DNA from: Zhengella sp020637775
GTDB taxonomy: Bacteria; Pseudomonadota; Alphaproteobacteria; Rhizobiales; Rhizobiaceae
DNA: 64,000 bases
Reading direction: 5' to 3'
Assembly: GCF_041397485.1 (NCBI RefSeq)
Contig: NZ_JAWKWO010000004.1
Coordinates: 248,001-312,000, forward strand
Made by a program: the position numbers and the translations under genes. Positions 1-9,806 of the stretch are shown in pieces; position 1 is the stretch's first letter, and each line of letters opens with the position of its first letter. The notes below the pieces were generated by a model, which was not told the DNA's origin, made no database searches, and was given only the letters and a program-made list of their open reading frames with translations.

Positions 1-649
1 CCGCGCACTCGTTTCCGGCGGCGCGCTGTTTCCGTCGCTGCGCGAGGATTACGCATCGCGCGGCGTATCGGTGCTGCAATGCTACGCCACCGCCGAATGC
101 GGCGTCATCGCCTACGAGACGGCCGATGCCGAAGGCACCCCCCTCCCCGGAATGCTGATCAACGAGGACATGATCGTGGAGATCGTGCGCCCGGGCACCG
201 GCGATCCGGTCGCCGATGGCGAGGTTGGCGAAGTGGTCGTCACCACCTTCAACGAAGCCTATCCGCTGGTCCGTCTCGGCACGGGCGACCTGTCGGCCAT
301 CCTGCCCGGCCAGTCGCCCTGCGGGCGCACCAACAGGCGCATCCGGGGCTGGATGGGCCGCGCCGACCAGCGCACCAAGATCAAGGGCATGTTCGTCGAT
401 CCCAAGCAGGTCGCGCAGGTCATGCGCCGGCATCCCGAGATCCTGAAGGCCCGGCTTGTGGTCACCCGCGACGGTGCCTCCGATGCCATGACCCTGCTGG
501 TCGAGGAACGTGGCGATGCCGATGCCGCCGCCATCGCGGCCACCCTGCGCGAGGCCACCAAGCTGTCCGGCAAGGTGGAGGTGGCCGAGGCCGGCACGCT
601 GCCCAACGATGGCAAGATCATCGCCGACGAACGCGACTACGCCGGCTGA
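1..649 (+). CDS. AMP-forming CoA ligase, phenylacetate-CoA ligase type (3' part only)
   Basis: The reading frame is open from base 2, so the gene starts upstream of the window; about 215 C-terminal residues are present. The text ECGVIAYE followed by GEVGEVVVTTF, YPLVRLGTGDLS and GRADQRTKIKGMFVDP matches the end of the adenylation domain and the small C-terminal domain of the ANL superfamily. The KGMFVDP segment is typical of PaaK-like ligases. These enzymes make an acyl-CoA from an aromatic or related carboxylic acid, ATP and CoA in the cytoplasm. The substrate cannot be told from this fragment. Confidence 0.8.
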   Translation, partial: RALVSGGALFPSLREDYASRGVSVLQCYATAECGVIAYETADAEGTPLPGMLINEDMIVEIVRPGTGDPVADGEVGEVVVTTFNEAYPLVRLGTGDLSAILPGQSPCGRTNRRIRGWMGRADQRTKIKGMFVDPKQVAQVMRRHPEILKARLVVTRDGASDAMTLLVEERGDADAAAIAATLREATKLSGKVEVAEAGTLPNDGKIIADERDYAG

Positions 650-822
650 CAAGCTGCATGGAATTTGCTGAAGCCTCATCCCTTCTTCGTTGAACGGGCG
701 CCGGTTTTGCCCTTGCGCTGACGCACCGGCGGTGGAAACATGAAGCTGGAGAATGCCTGCGGGAAACTGTCATGCAAGACGGCCAGGCAGGACGCCATTC
801 GTTGTCTCACAGGGAGATCGTC

Positions 823-2994
823 ATGAACCGTATCGCCGCCACTGCAGCCTTGTCCGCGTCCTTGCTGGCGCTCACGGCCGCCCAGGCTTTCGCAGAATCC
901 ACCTTGAACATCCTGCATATCAACGACTGGCACAGCCGTATCGAATCCATCAACAAGTATGACTCGACCTGTTCGGCCGACGACGAGACGGAGGGCAAGT
1001 GCTTCGGCGGCGCCGCGCGCCTTGTCACCGCCGCGCGTGAGGCGCGCCAGGCCATGGGCGAGGACACCACCCTGTTCCTGAATGCCGGCGACAATTTCCA
1101 GGGCTCGCTGTTCTATTCCACCTACAAGGGCGAAGCCGAGGCCGAATTCCTGGCCATGATGGGCACGGATGTCATGACCATCGGCAACCACGAATTCGAC
1201 GATGGCGAACCCGGTCTTGCCACCTTCATGGAGAAGGTTTCCTTTCCGGTCATCTCCGCCAATGTCCTGCCAAGCTACAAGTCCGCGCTGGCCGGCAAGG
1301 TGCAGCCGTCCGTGGTCATCGAGAAGGGCGGCATGAAATACGGCATCGTCGGCGCGGTCGCCAACGACACCGATGAATTGTCCTCGCCCGGCGAAGACAT
1401 TCTCATCGCCCAGGATGTTGCCGCCATCACCGATGCGGTCAAGGCGCTGCAGGAACAGGGCGTCGACAAGATCATCGCGCTTACCCATGTCGGCTATCCG
1501 CGCGACCTTGCCGCCATCGCGAAGATCCCTGGTGTCGATGTGGTCGTCGGCGGCCATTCCCACACCTATCTCGCCAATGGCGACGACAGCGCCGCGGGCC
1601 CCTATCCGACCTGGGTCGAAAACCCGGACGGCTACCGCGTGCCGGTCGTTCAGGCCAAGGCCTATTCGAAATATCTGGGCAAGCTCACCGTCACCTTCGA
1701 CGACAATGGCGTCGTCACGGCGGCCGACGGCGCGCCCATGTTGCTCGATGCCTCGGTGACGCCCGATGAGGCTGCCGCGGCCCGGATCAAGGAGCTTGCC
1801 GCACCGATCGAGGAACTGAAGGCCAAGGTCGTGGCCAGCACCGAAGGCCCGATCGAGGGCAGCCGCGAGGTCTGCCGCGCCGGGGAATGCGCCATGGGCA
1901 ATCTCGTCGCCGATGCCATGCTCGACCGCGTCAGCGACCAGGGCATCCAGGTTGCCATCCAGAACGGTGGCGGCCTGCGCGCCTCCATCGACGCCGGCGA
2001 GGTCACCATGGGCGAAGTGCTGACCGTGCTGCCCTTCCAGAACACGCTGGCCACTTTCCAGCTCAAGGGGGCGGACATCGTTGCCGCGCTTGAAAACGGC
2101 GTCAGCCAGGTCGAGGAAGGCGCCGGCCGCTTCCCGCAGGTCGCCGGCCTGCGCTTCACCTGGGATCCGGCCGGCGAGCCGGGCAGCCGCATCCGTTCCG
2201 TCGAGGTGAACGAGGACGGCAACTGGCAGGCCATCGATCCCGACAGGACCTATGGCGTTGCCACCAACAATTTCATGCGCGCCGGCGGCGACGGTTACAA
2301 GGTCTTCGCCACCAACGGCATGAATGCCTATGATTACGGTCCGGGCCTCGAGGAAGTGGTCGCGACCTATCTGTCGGCAAAGGCACCCTACCAGCCGCTC
2401 AATGATGACGGCCGAATCATGAAGGCAGAGGCCGCCGCGCCGGCTGCCGAAGAAAAGCCCGCCGAGGCTGCGGCGGACGAGAAGCCGGCGGAAACCATGG
2501 CCGAAAAGCCGGCCGAAACCGACCTGAAGGTGCCCGAGCGGCCCGGTTTCACCATGCAGATGCCGGCCAGCGGCCCGAAGGTCGACGCCCCGGCAGCCGC
2601 CGGGGAAAAGCCCGCCGAGGCTGCGGCGGAGGAGAAGCCCGCCGAGGCTGCGGCGGAGGAGAAGCCCGCGGAAACCATGGCCGAAAAGCCGGCCGAAAGC
2701 GATCTGAAGGTGCCCGAGCGGCCCGGCTTCACCATGCAGATGCCGGCCAGCGGCCCGAAGGTCGACGCCCCGGCAGCCGCCGGGGAAAAGGCGGCCACAA
2801 TGGAGAAGAAGGACGGCTCGATGGCCGGGGACCGGACGATCCACGTGATCGTCGCCCGCGACAATTTCTGGGATCTGGCCCGCAAGTATTATGGCGATGC
2901 CCGCATGTGGCAGAAAATCGCCGAAGCCAACCCGGATTCCGACGCCAATGGCCTGGTGATCGGCCAGGAACTCGTCATCCCGGCCGCCCGATAG
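823..2994 (+). CDS. Periplasmic 5'-nucleotidase/metallophosphatase with C-terminal LysM domain
   Basis: This encodes about 723 residues. The ATG at 823 is chosen because AGGGAG lies just upstream and the protein then opens with a clean signal peptide (residues 1-24, ending AQAFA). The metallophosphoesterase core shows HINDWHSR, GNHEFD and GGHSHT, and the 5'-nucleotidase C-terminal domain shows NGGGLRASIDAG. From about residue 540 the sequence becomes Ala/Pro/Glu-rich with a duplicated block, then ends in a LysM domain (about residues 672-721). UshA-like enzymes hydrolyse nucleotides or UDP-sugars in the periplasm. The LysM tail suggests anchoring to peptidoglycan, which is unusual for the family. 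The gene is monocistronic, ending at a strong terminator. Confidence 0.85.
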   Translation: MNRIAATAALSASLLALTAAQAFAESTLNILHINDWHSRIESINKYDSTCSADDETEGKCFGGAARLVTAAREARQAMGEDTTLFLNAGDNFQGSLFYSTYKGEAEAEFLAMMGTDVMTIGNHEFDDGEPGLATFMEKVSFPVISANVLPSYKSALAGKVQPSVVIEKGGMKYGIVGAVANDTDELSSPGEDILIAQDVAAITDAVKALQEQGVDKIIALTHVGYPRDLAAIAKIPGVDVVVGGHSHTYLANGDDSAAGPYPTWVENPDGYRVPVVQAKAYSKYLGKLTVTFDDNGVVTAADGAPMLLDASVTPDEAAAARIKELAAPIEELKAKVVASTEGPIEGSREVCRAGECAMGNLVADAMLDRVSDQGIQVAIQNGGGLRASIDAGEVTMGEVLTVLPFQNTLATFQLKGADIVAALENGVSQVEEGAGRFPQVAGLRFTWDPAGEPGSRIRSVEVNEDGNWQAIDPDRTYGVATNNFMRAGGDGYKVFATNGMNAYDYGPGLEEVVATYLSAKAPYQPLNDDGRIMKAEAAAPAAEEKPAEAAADEKPAETMAEKPAETDLKVPERPGFTMQMPASGPKVDAPAAAGEKPAEAAAEEKPAEAAAEEKPAETMAEKPAESDLKVPERPGFTMQMPASGPKVDAPAAAGEKAATMEKKDGSMAGDRTIHVIVARDNFWDLARKYYGDARMWQKIAEANPDSDANGLVIGQELVIPAAR
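2451..2790 (+). repeat. Two tandem copies of a ~160-bp block at 180-bp offset inside the nucleotidase gene
   Basis: Bases 2451-2610 are repeated almost exactly at 2631-2790. Each copy encodes EKPAET, then DLKVPERPGFTMQMPASG and a PAAAGEK stretch, so the linker between enzyme and LysM domain was lengthened by in-frame duplication. Such a repeat can change copy number by slippage or recombination without breaking the frame. Confidence 0.9.
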
Positions 2995-3036
2995 CGCGGC
3001 CGCTGCGGCTTGCCGCCGCAGCATGAGAAAAAATCC

Positions 3037-3066
3037 GGCCCGTCCTGATCCACAGGGCGGGCCTTT
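3037..3066 (+). terminator. Rho-independent terminator after the 5'-nucleotidase gene
   Basis: An 11-bp stem (GGCCCGTCCTG with CAGGGCGGGCC, one G-T pair) around a 5-base loop is followed by TTT. A second 8-bp hairpin lies just before it (3002-3022). It separates the nucleotidase from hemH. Confidence 0.75.
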
Positions 3067-3144
3067 GCCTATATGAGACGGGCACAGGAAAAGGCCGGCT
3101 GTTCGTGCGGACATGCCGGCGGGGACACGGTCAGGAGTATTGCC

Positions 3145-4209
3145 ATGACGCTTGCGACACGCATCAGCCTTGAGGACTCGAAGGCGGTCGGGCCGCTTCC
3201 CGCGGATCATCCCCCCGTGAAGATCGGCAAGGTCGGTGTGCTGCTCGTCAATCTCGGCACGCCCGATGGCACGGATTATGCGCCGATGCGGCGCTATCTG
3301 AAGGAATTCCTGTCCGACAAGCGCGTGATCGAGTGGCCGCGCGCGCTCTGGTATCCCATTCTCTACGGCATTGTCCTGAACACGCGCCCGAAGAAATCCG
3401 GCGCGGCCTACGCGGAAATCTGGAACAAGGAAAAGAACGAGAGCCCGCTGCGCACCTTCACCCGCGCACAGGGCGAGAAACTCGCCGCCGCCCTTGCCGC
3501 CCATACCCATGTCCAGGTCGACTGGGCCATGCGCTATGGCAATCCCTCCATCGAGGAGGTGACGAAGCGCATGATCGCCGATGGCTGCGAGCGCATCGTC
3601 ATGTTCCCGCTCTACCCGCAATATTCCGCCACCACCACGGCAACCGTGAACGACAGGTTCTTCGAGGTTATGCAGGGCCTGCGCTGGCAGCCGGCCATCC
3701 GCACCGTGCCGCCCTACCACGACGAGCCGGTCTATATTGAGGCGCTGGCGCGTTCGATCGAGACGCATCTTGCGACGCTCGATTTCGAGCCTGAAAAGGT
3801 CATCGCCTCCTATCACGGCATTCCGCAAAGCTATTTCAGGAAGGGCGATCCCTATCACTGCCATTGCCACAAGACCTCGCGCCTGCTCGAAAAGCGCCTG
3901 GGCTGGGAAAAGGGCCGCCTGATGACCTGCTTCCAGTCACGCTTCGGACCGGAGGAATGGCTTCAGCCCTATACCGACAAGACCGTGGAGAAACTGGCGA
4001 AAGAGGGCGTGAAGTCGATCGCCGTCTTCAATCCCGGCTTCGTCTCGGACTGTTTGGAGACGCTGGAGGAAATCGCCGGCGAGGCAGGCGAGATCTTCCA
4101 CGAGGCCGGCGGCGAGAATTTCACCCACATTCCCTGCCTCAACGATTCCGAAGAGGGCATGGCCGTCATCGAGGCCCTGGTGCGCCGGGAACTCTCCGGC
4201 TGGATCTGA
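3145..4209 (+). CDS. hemH: Ferrochelatase
   Basis: This encodes about 354 residues and inserts ferrous iron into protoporphyrin IX, the last step of haem synthesis. The ATG at 3145 follows AGGAG by 7 bases; an earlier in-frame ATG at 3073 lies too close to the preceding terminator. Family marks include LLVNLGTPDG near the N-terminus, SYHGIPQSYFRKGDPY with the catalytic His, and PGFVSDCLETLEEI with the conserved Glu. Length and motifs fit the proteobacterial enzyme. It is a single gene bounded by terminators. Confidence 0.95.
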   Translation: MTLATRISLEDSKAVGPLPADHPPVKIGKVGVLLVNLGTPDGTDYAPMRRYLKEFLSDKRVIEWPRALWYPILYGIVLNTRPKKSGAAYAEIWNKEKNESPLRTFTRAQGEKLAAALAAHTHVQVDWAMRYGNPSIEEVTKRMIADGCERIVMFPLYPQYSATTTATVNDRFFEVMQGLRWQPAIRTVPPYHDEPVYIEALARSIETHLATLDFEPEKVIASYHGIPQSYFRKGDPYHCHCHKTSRLLEKRLGWEKGRLMTCFQSRFGPEEWLQPYTDKTVEKLAKEGVKSIAVFNPGFVSDCLETLEEIAGEAGEIFHEAGGENFTHIPCLNDSEEGMAVIEALVRRELSGWI

Positions 4210-4242
4210 ACCGGCCCGGCATGCCCGCTTCCCGAAAAAAGG

Positions 4243-4278
4243 GGCCGCCCGTCCGCATGGCGCGGGGGCGGCCTTTTT
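4243..4278 (+). terminator. Rho-independent terminator after hemH
   Basis: GGCCGCCC pairs with GGGCGGCC over an intervening 15 bases and is followed directly by TTTTT (4274-4278). Confidence 0.8.
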
Positions 4279-4425
4279 CCTCCCATGTGCCATGCTTTCC
4301 ATGGTAACCGGAATTGCAAGTCAGGGATGATGTGCTAACGCTTTGCACCGGGGGTCGCCCGTCCCCATATCATGTCTGTGGGGGGCGGCACGCATGGCCG
4401 CGCAAACAGGGAAAGGAAGCCTGCA

Positions 4426-5385
<960 letters not shown>

Positions 5386-5405
5386 GCGTGGCAGGAGCCT
5401 GATCC

Positions 5406-5867
5406 ATGATCCAGCAGATCGTCAATGAACTGGGCCCCTGGAACTGGATGGTGCTCGGCATCATCCTGCTCGGCGCCGAAATTCTCGTGCCCGGTGTTTT
5501 CCTCATCTGGATCGGCCTGGCCGCCATCGTCACCGGCGTCGCCTCGCTGCTGCTCTGGGAAACCGGATTCTGGTCATGGCAGGTCCAGACGCTGGTCTTT
5601 CTCGCCCTCTCCCTGCTGTCCGCCTGGATAGGCAAGCGCATCATGGACGCCAGCGGCGACGAGACCGACGAGCCGTTGCTGAACCGCCGCCAGGCGCAAC
5701 TGGTGGGCCGTGTGGCCACGCTGGAAGAGCCGATCCGCAATGGCCGCGGGCGGGTGCGCATCGGCGATACGCTCTGGCGGGTGACCGGCGCCGACATGGA
5801 TGCCGGAACGCGCGTGCGCGTCACCGCGGAGGATGCAGGGACATTGCGCGTCGAGCCGGAAAGCTGA
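5406..5867 (+). CDS. nfeD: NfeD-family membrane protein with C-terminal OB-fold domain
   Basis: This encodes 153 residues and is preceded by AGGAG (5393-5397). Two or three hydrophobic helices lie within residues 12-80, including AEILVPGVFLIWIGLAA, followed by a soluble domain with GRVATLEEPIRNGRGRVRIGDTLW, the short NfeD OB-fold. NfeD1b-type proteins pair with SPFH proteins such as the product of the gene directly upstream. The exact cellular role is unsettled. Confidence 0.85.
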   Translation: MIQQIVNELGPWNWMVLGIILLGAEILVPGVFLIWIGLAAIVTGVASLLLWETGFWSWQVQTLVFLALSLLSAWIGKRIMDASGDETDEPLLNRRQAQLVGRVATLEEPIRNGRGRVRIGDTLWRVTGADMDAGTRVRVTAEDAGTLRVEPES

Positions 5868-5884
5868 CGATATCGGGAAACGGC

Positions 5885-6883
5885 TCAGGCCGCGCCGATG
5901 CGCAACAGGTCGTGCAGATGGACGATGCCGACGGGCCGGCCGGCTTCCACGACCATCAGGGCCGTGATGGCCGAGGTATTGATCCGCGACAGCGCCACCG
6001 CCGCCAGTTCATCCGGCGCGATCACGCGCGGCGAGCGTGTCATCACCTGGTCCACCGTCATCGACAGGAGATCGGCGTCGATATGCCTGCGGATGTCGCC
6101 ATCGGTGATGATGCCTGTCAGCGCGCCGTCACAGCCGACAATGCCCACACAGCCGAAGCCCTTGCGGCTCATTTCGAGAATGGCATCGCGCATGCCCGCG
6201 CCCTCGCCGATCAGCGGCACGCGTTCATCCTTGTGCATCACATCGCAGATGCGTACGAGGCTGGCGCCAAGCTGCCCACCCGGATGAAAGGTGCGGAAAT
6301 GATCCGGCGTGAAGCCCCGCGCCTCCAGAAGCGCAATGGCGAGCGCATCGCCCATGGCCAGTTGCAGCATGGTGGATGTGGTTGGCGCCAGTCCGTGCGG
6401 GCAGGCCTCCTGCGTCCTGGGCAGGGCGAGAACCACGTCGGCTTCGCGCCCCAGCGCCGAATCCGTGCCGGCCGTCAATGCGATCAGCGGAATGGAAAAG
6501 CGGCGCGAATAGGCGACGATCCCCTTGAGTTCGGCGGTCTCGCCCGACCATGAAATCGCGATGATGGCATCGTCGGAGGCGATCATGCCGAGATCGCCGT
6601 GATTGGCCTCCGCCGGATGCACGAAATAGGCCGGCGTACCGGTGGAGGCGAAGGTCGCCGCCAGCTTCGAGCCGATATGCCCGCTCTTGCCGACGCCGGT
6701 CACGATCACCCGCCCCCGGGCAGCGGCCAGGATGCCGGCGGCATCGGCAAAGGCTTCGCCAAGGCCGTTTTCCATGGCGCCGACAAGCGCATCGAGCCCC
6801 GCCCGCTCGGTCGCCAGTGTTCTCAGTGCCGAGGAAACAAGACCCGCCCGGTCGATTCCGGAAGTGATTTTCAACCTGTTCAT
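5885..6883 (-). CDS. kdsD: Arabinose-5-phosphate isomerase, KpsF/GutQ family (SIS plus two CBS domains)
   Basis: This encodes about 332 residues from the ATG at 6883. An in-frame start at 6967 exists, but its extra N-terminus (many Pro and Cys, no similarity to the family) looks spurious. The SIS domain shows TGVGKSGHIGSK and SWSGETAELK, HPGGQLG precedes the linker, and two CBS repeats follow (GIITDGDIRR; RPVGIVHLHDLLR). It converts ribulose-5-phosphate to arabinose-5-phosphate, the precursor of Kdo for LPS or capsule. The gene is divergent from an outer-membrane barrel gene and close to galU, in keeping with envelope polysaccharide synthesis. Confidence 0.88.
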   Translation of the reverse strand: MNRLKITSGIDRAGLVSSALRTLATERAGLDALVGAMENGLGEAFADAAGILAAARGRVIVTGVGKSGHIGSKLAATFASTGTPAYFVHPAEANHGDLGMIASDDAIIAISWSGETAELKGIVAYSRRFSIPLIALTAGTDSALGREADVVLALPRTQEACPHGLAPTTSTMLQLAMGDALAIALLEARGFTPDHFRTFHPGGQLGASLVRICDVMHKDERVPLIGEGAGMRDAILEMSRKGFGCVGIVGCDGALTGIITDGDIRRHIDADLLSMTVDQVMTRSPRVIAPDELAAVALSRINTSAITALMVVEAGRPVGIVHLHDLLRIGAA

Positions 6884-7012
6884 GCCGTGAGCCTGTACCC
6901 ATTTCACGCGCCTGTGTCCAACCTTTCCGGTGCGGCAGGCCGGCTGCGGCAAGAAAGCGTTAACCATGCGCCTTTAGGTTTGTGCAAGGAATGCGGGCAT
7001 CCCGCCTGCGCC

Positions 7013-8737
7013 GTGAGAAAGCGGACATCGCGTTTGAACCGGTTCTTGACACAATGGCGGATGGCGCCCCTGCCTCTCGCTGCCATGCTGCTGGCCGCCA
7101 GCGCGCTGGCCGTGCCAGGCAGCGCGCCGGCCATGGCGCAATCGGTCCAGGGCCTTCGCGGCGAAGTGGACGAGGCCGATACGGCCCGTTCCCTGTTGCA
7201 GGGCCAGTCGCTGGCCGACCGCCCCACTGCCCTGACCGGCAAACGGAAGAAGGCTTCGCCCCGTCCGGCCGTCGTGCCCGACCCCAGGCCCTATATCCCG
7301 CAAGCCGAAGAGACAGGCGACAGTGCCGATGGAGCGGGCCTGTTCGGCACCGCCCGCCTCTCGCCCGAAGAGCCGCGCCTGCCGCGCATACCGCGCGCCC
7401 CGGATGACACCGGATCGTCGGAAGACGCATCTCGCCTCCGGCAGACCGGTGAGGATGCGGCCGGCGCCCAGGCACAGGATCTGCTCGGCGGTTCCTTGCG
7501 CACGCGCACCGACCCCGCACGCGATGAGGAACGCAATACCCGGCTGCCGCCGGACAACAGGCGTACCGGCTCCGTGGACGGGATCGAGCCGGCGCGCGAA
7601 GCCGACCCCTACGCACCGCTCGGCCTGCGTGTCGGCACGTTCACGGTCACGCCCACGCTGGAAACCGGAATGACCGTGACCGACAACGCGCTCAGTTCCC
7701 CGGCGAAGGAGACCGGCATCTTCTCCGATACGACGCTGCGTCTGGATGCCGTCTCCAATTGGTCGCGGCACGAGGCGCGGCTCAACGGTTTCGCTTCCTG
7801 GCGTCAGGCGGTGAGCGGTCCGGGCGAAAGCGAGCCGAACCTTGGCCTGGACGGCAGCCTCCGGCTGGATTTCGGTGCCGACCACGCCGTGAAGGCCGCT
7901 GCGGGCTACGAACTGCGCCGCGAAGCCGCCGAAAGCCCCGTCTCCATTCCGGCCGGCGCGACCCGCCCGCTCCTGCACCGTCTGGATGCCAGCCTTGGCC
8001 TTGAGAAAACGGCCGGCCGACTGCGTTACGCGCTTGCCGGAGAGGTCGGGCGCGATGCTTATGGCGACGCGGACCTCACCGGCGGCGGCACGCTCGACCA
8101 GTCTGACCGCAACTTCACCCTGATCAACGGCCGCCTGCGCGTCGGTTATGCCGTCTCACCGGCACTGACGCCATTCATCGAGGCGGAATATGGCCGGCGC
8201 ATCCATGACAATCGCGTGGATTCATCCGGCTACCAGCGCTCCGCCGACCGCTACGCGGTTCGTGGCGGGCTGTCCGTGGATCTGGGAGAGAAGCTGAACG
8301 GCGATATCGCGATCGGCTATGTCCGCGAAACGCTCGACGATTCCCGGCTGGCCGACATCGACGGCCTGTCCGTGCTGGCCAACCTGAACTGGTCGCCCGA
8401 ACGCGGCACGCGCGTTTCGCTGACCGGTGAGACGACCGTCGAGGGAACCACCACCGCTGGCGCGTCCGGTTCGCTGCTGCAATCGGGAACCATCGCCCTG
8501 GAGCGCCAGATCCGCGCAAACCTGACGGGAAATGCGCAGTTCACCGCTTCGATGCGTGACTATGCCGGATCGAGCGGCCGCGACATCACGCTGGCCGGAC
8601 AACTGGGATTCACCTGGTGGCTGAACCGCAATGCCGGCCTGACCACGCGCCTGCGCCATGAACGGCTGACAAGCACGCTGCCCGGCCGTGACTATGCAAC
8701 GAATTCCGCCTTTCTCGGTCTGAAGCTCCAGCGCTGA
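7013..8737 (+). CDS. Outer-membrane beta-barrel protein (BBP2_2-like)
   Basis: This encodes about 574 residues if the GTG at 7013 is the start; TTG 7034 or ATG 7061 are alternatives, and no strong ribosome site decides. The N-terminus is basic then hydrophobic and ends with APAMAQS, a good signal peptide. A low-complexity Pro/Arg/Asp-rich stretch (to about residue 190) is followed by alternating strand-like sequence such as GTFTVTPTLETGMTVTDN and a C-terminal AFLGLKLQR, as in barrels found near exopolysaccharide genes. The function is unknown; a role in polysaccharide export or adhesion is a guess from kdsD and galU next door. Confidence 0.7.
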   Translation: MRKRTSRLNRFLTQWRMAPLPLAAMLLAASALAVPGSAPAMAQSVQGLRGEVDEADTARSLLQGQSLADRPTALTGKRKKASPRPAVVPDPRPYIPQAEETGDSADGAGLFGTARLSPEEPRLPRIPRAPDDTGSSEDASRLRQTGEDAAGAQAQDLLGGSLRTRTDPARDEERNTRLPPDNRRTGSVDGIEPAREADPYAPLGLRVGTFTVTPTLETGMTVTDNALSSPAKETGIFSDTTLRLDAVSNWSRHEARLNGFASWRQAVSGPGESEPNLGLDGSLRLDFGADHAVKAAAGYELRREAAESPVSIPAGATRPLLHRLDASLGLEKTAGRLRYALAGEVGRDAYGDADLTGGGTLDQSDRNFTLINGRLRVGYAVSPALTPFIEAEYGRRIHDNRVDSSGYQRSADRYAVRGGLSVDLGEKLNGDIAIGYVRETLDDSRLADIDGLSVLANLNWSPERGTRVSLTGETTVEGTTTAGASGSLLQSGTIALERQIRANLTGNAQFTASMRDYAGSSGRDITLAGQLGFTWWLNRNAGLTTRLRHERLTSTLPGRDYATNSAFLGLKLQR

Positions 8738-8745
8738 AACCGGCC

Positions 8746-9615
8746 TCAGCCGGTGATCGCCCGCGCCACCGCCTCGACATGGTCCTTCATGTCGGCACGC
8801 GCATGAGCCATGGCGAGATTGGCCTCGATGAACCCTTCCGGATTGCCGCAATCGAAGGTGCGCCCGGTGAACGTGTAGCCATAGAAGGCTTGCAAGTCCT
8901 TCAGCTTCAGCATGGCGTCGGTGAGCTGGATTTCATTGCCGGCACCGCGTTCCTGGGTTTCCAGGATATCGAAGATCTCCGGCTGCAGGATGTAGCGGCC
9001 ATTGATGAAGAGGTTGGAGGGCGCAGTGCCCGGCGCCGGCTTCTCCACCATCTCGGTCAGTTCGTAACCGTTGTGAACGTCCTTGCCGCGTCCCACGATA
9101 CCATATTTGTAGGCATCTTCCGGCTTGCATTCCTGCAGGGAAATGACATTGCCGCCGGTCTTTTCATACAGCGACGCCATCTCGCTCATGCAATTGGTCT
9201 GCGCTTGCAGGATCATGTCCGGCAGCAGCAGCGCGAAGGGCTCGTTGCCGACGAGATCGCGGGCGCACCACACCGCATGGCCAAGCCCGAGCGGTTCCTG
9301 CTGGCGGGTGAAGCTTGTCGTGCCGGGCGCCGGCTGCATCGCCTTGAGCTGGTCGAGCGCCTCCGCCTTGCCGCGCGTTTCCAGCGTCGTGTACAGCTCG
9401 TACTGGATATCGAAATAGTCCTCGATCACGCCCTTGTTGCGCCCGGTCACGAAGATCAGGTGCTCGATTCCCGCTTTCAGCGCCTCGTCCACCACATACT
9501 GGATGACCGGCCTGTCGACCACGGTCAGCATTTCCTTGGGGATGGCCTTGGTGGCCGGCAGAAAGCGCGTGCCGAATCCTGCCACGGGAAAGACGGCCTT
9601 GCGAAGCTTCTTCAT
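8746..9615 (-). CDS. galU: UTP-glucose-1-phosphate uridylyltransferase
   Basis: This encodes about 289 residues from the ATG at 9615, which follows TCAGGA. The nucleotide-binding signature GFGTRFLPATKAIPKEM lies near the N-terminus. Further marks are FVTGRNKGVIEDYFD, LPDMILQ and FDCGNPEGF. The enzyme makes UDP-glucose for exopolysaccharide, LPS and trehalose-type synthesis. Its 3' end is 8 bases from the convergent barrel gene, and it is divergent from a lytic transglycosylase. Confidence 0.95.
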   Translation of the reverse strand: MKKLRKAVFPVAGFGTRFLPATKAIPKEMLTVVDRPVIQYVVDEALKAGIEHLIFVTGRNKGVIEDYFDIQYELYTTLETRGKAEALDQLKAMQPAPGTTSFTRQQEPLGLGHAVWCARDLVGNEPFALLLPDMILQAQTNCMSEMASLYEKTGGNVISLQECKPEDAYKYGIVGRGKDVHNGYELTEMVEKPAPGTAPSNLFINGRYILQPEIFDILETQERGAGNEIQLTDAMLKLKDLQAFYGYTFTGRTFDCGNPEGFIEANLAMAHARADMKDHVEAVARAITG

Positions 9616-9806
9616 GGTCCTGAAAATCCTGTTCTTTGGCGGTCGTTCTGGCGCAGTCTTGCCACGGTTCGGGTTTAGCAAATGCTCACAATCGCTGCTT
9701 CCTCACAGGTCAACGGAGCGAATCCCATGGCGAACCATGTTATGGTAAACCAAATCCTAACCCGTCTGTGAACAGAATGGCCGGCATCCTAACGAGGGAG
9801 ACTGTC

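Noticed and set aside
676..3870. Open minus-strand frame of over 1,000 codons
   Set aside because: It is antisense to the nucleotidase and hemH genes, rich in His/Gly/Arg, shows no domain and has no ribosome site; a GC-rich shadow.
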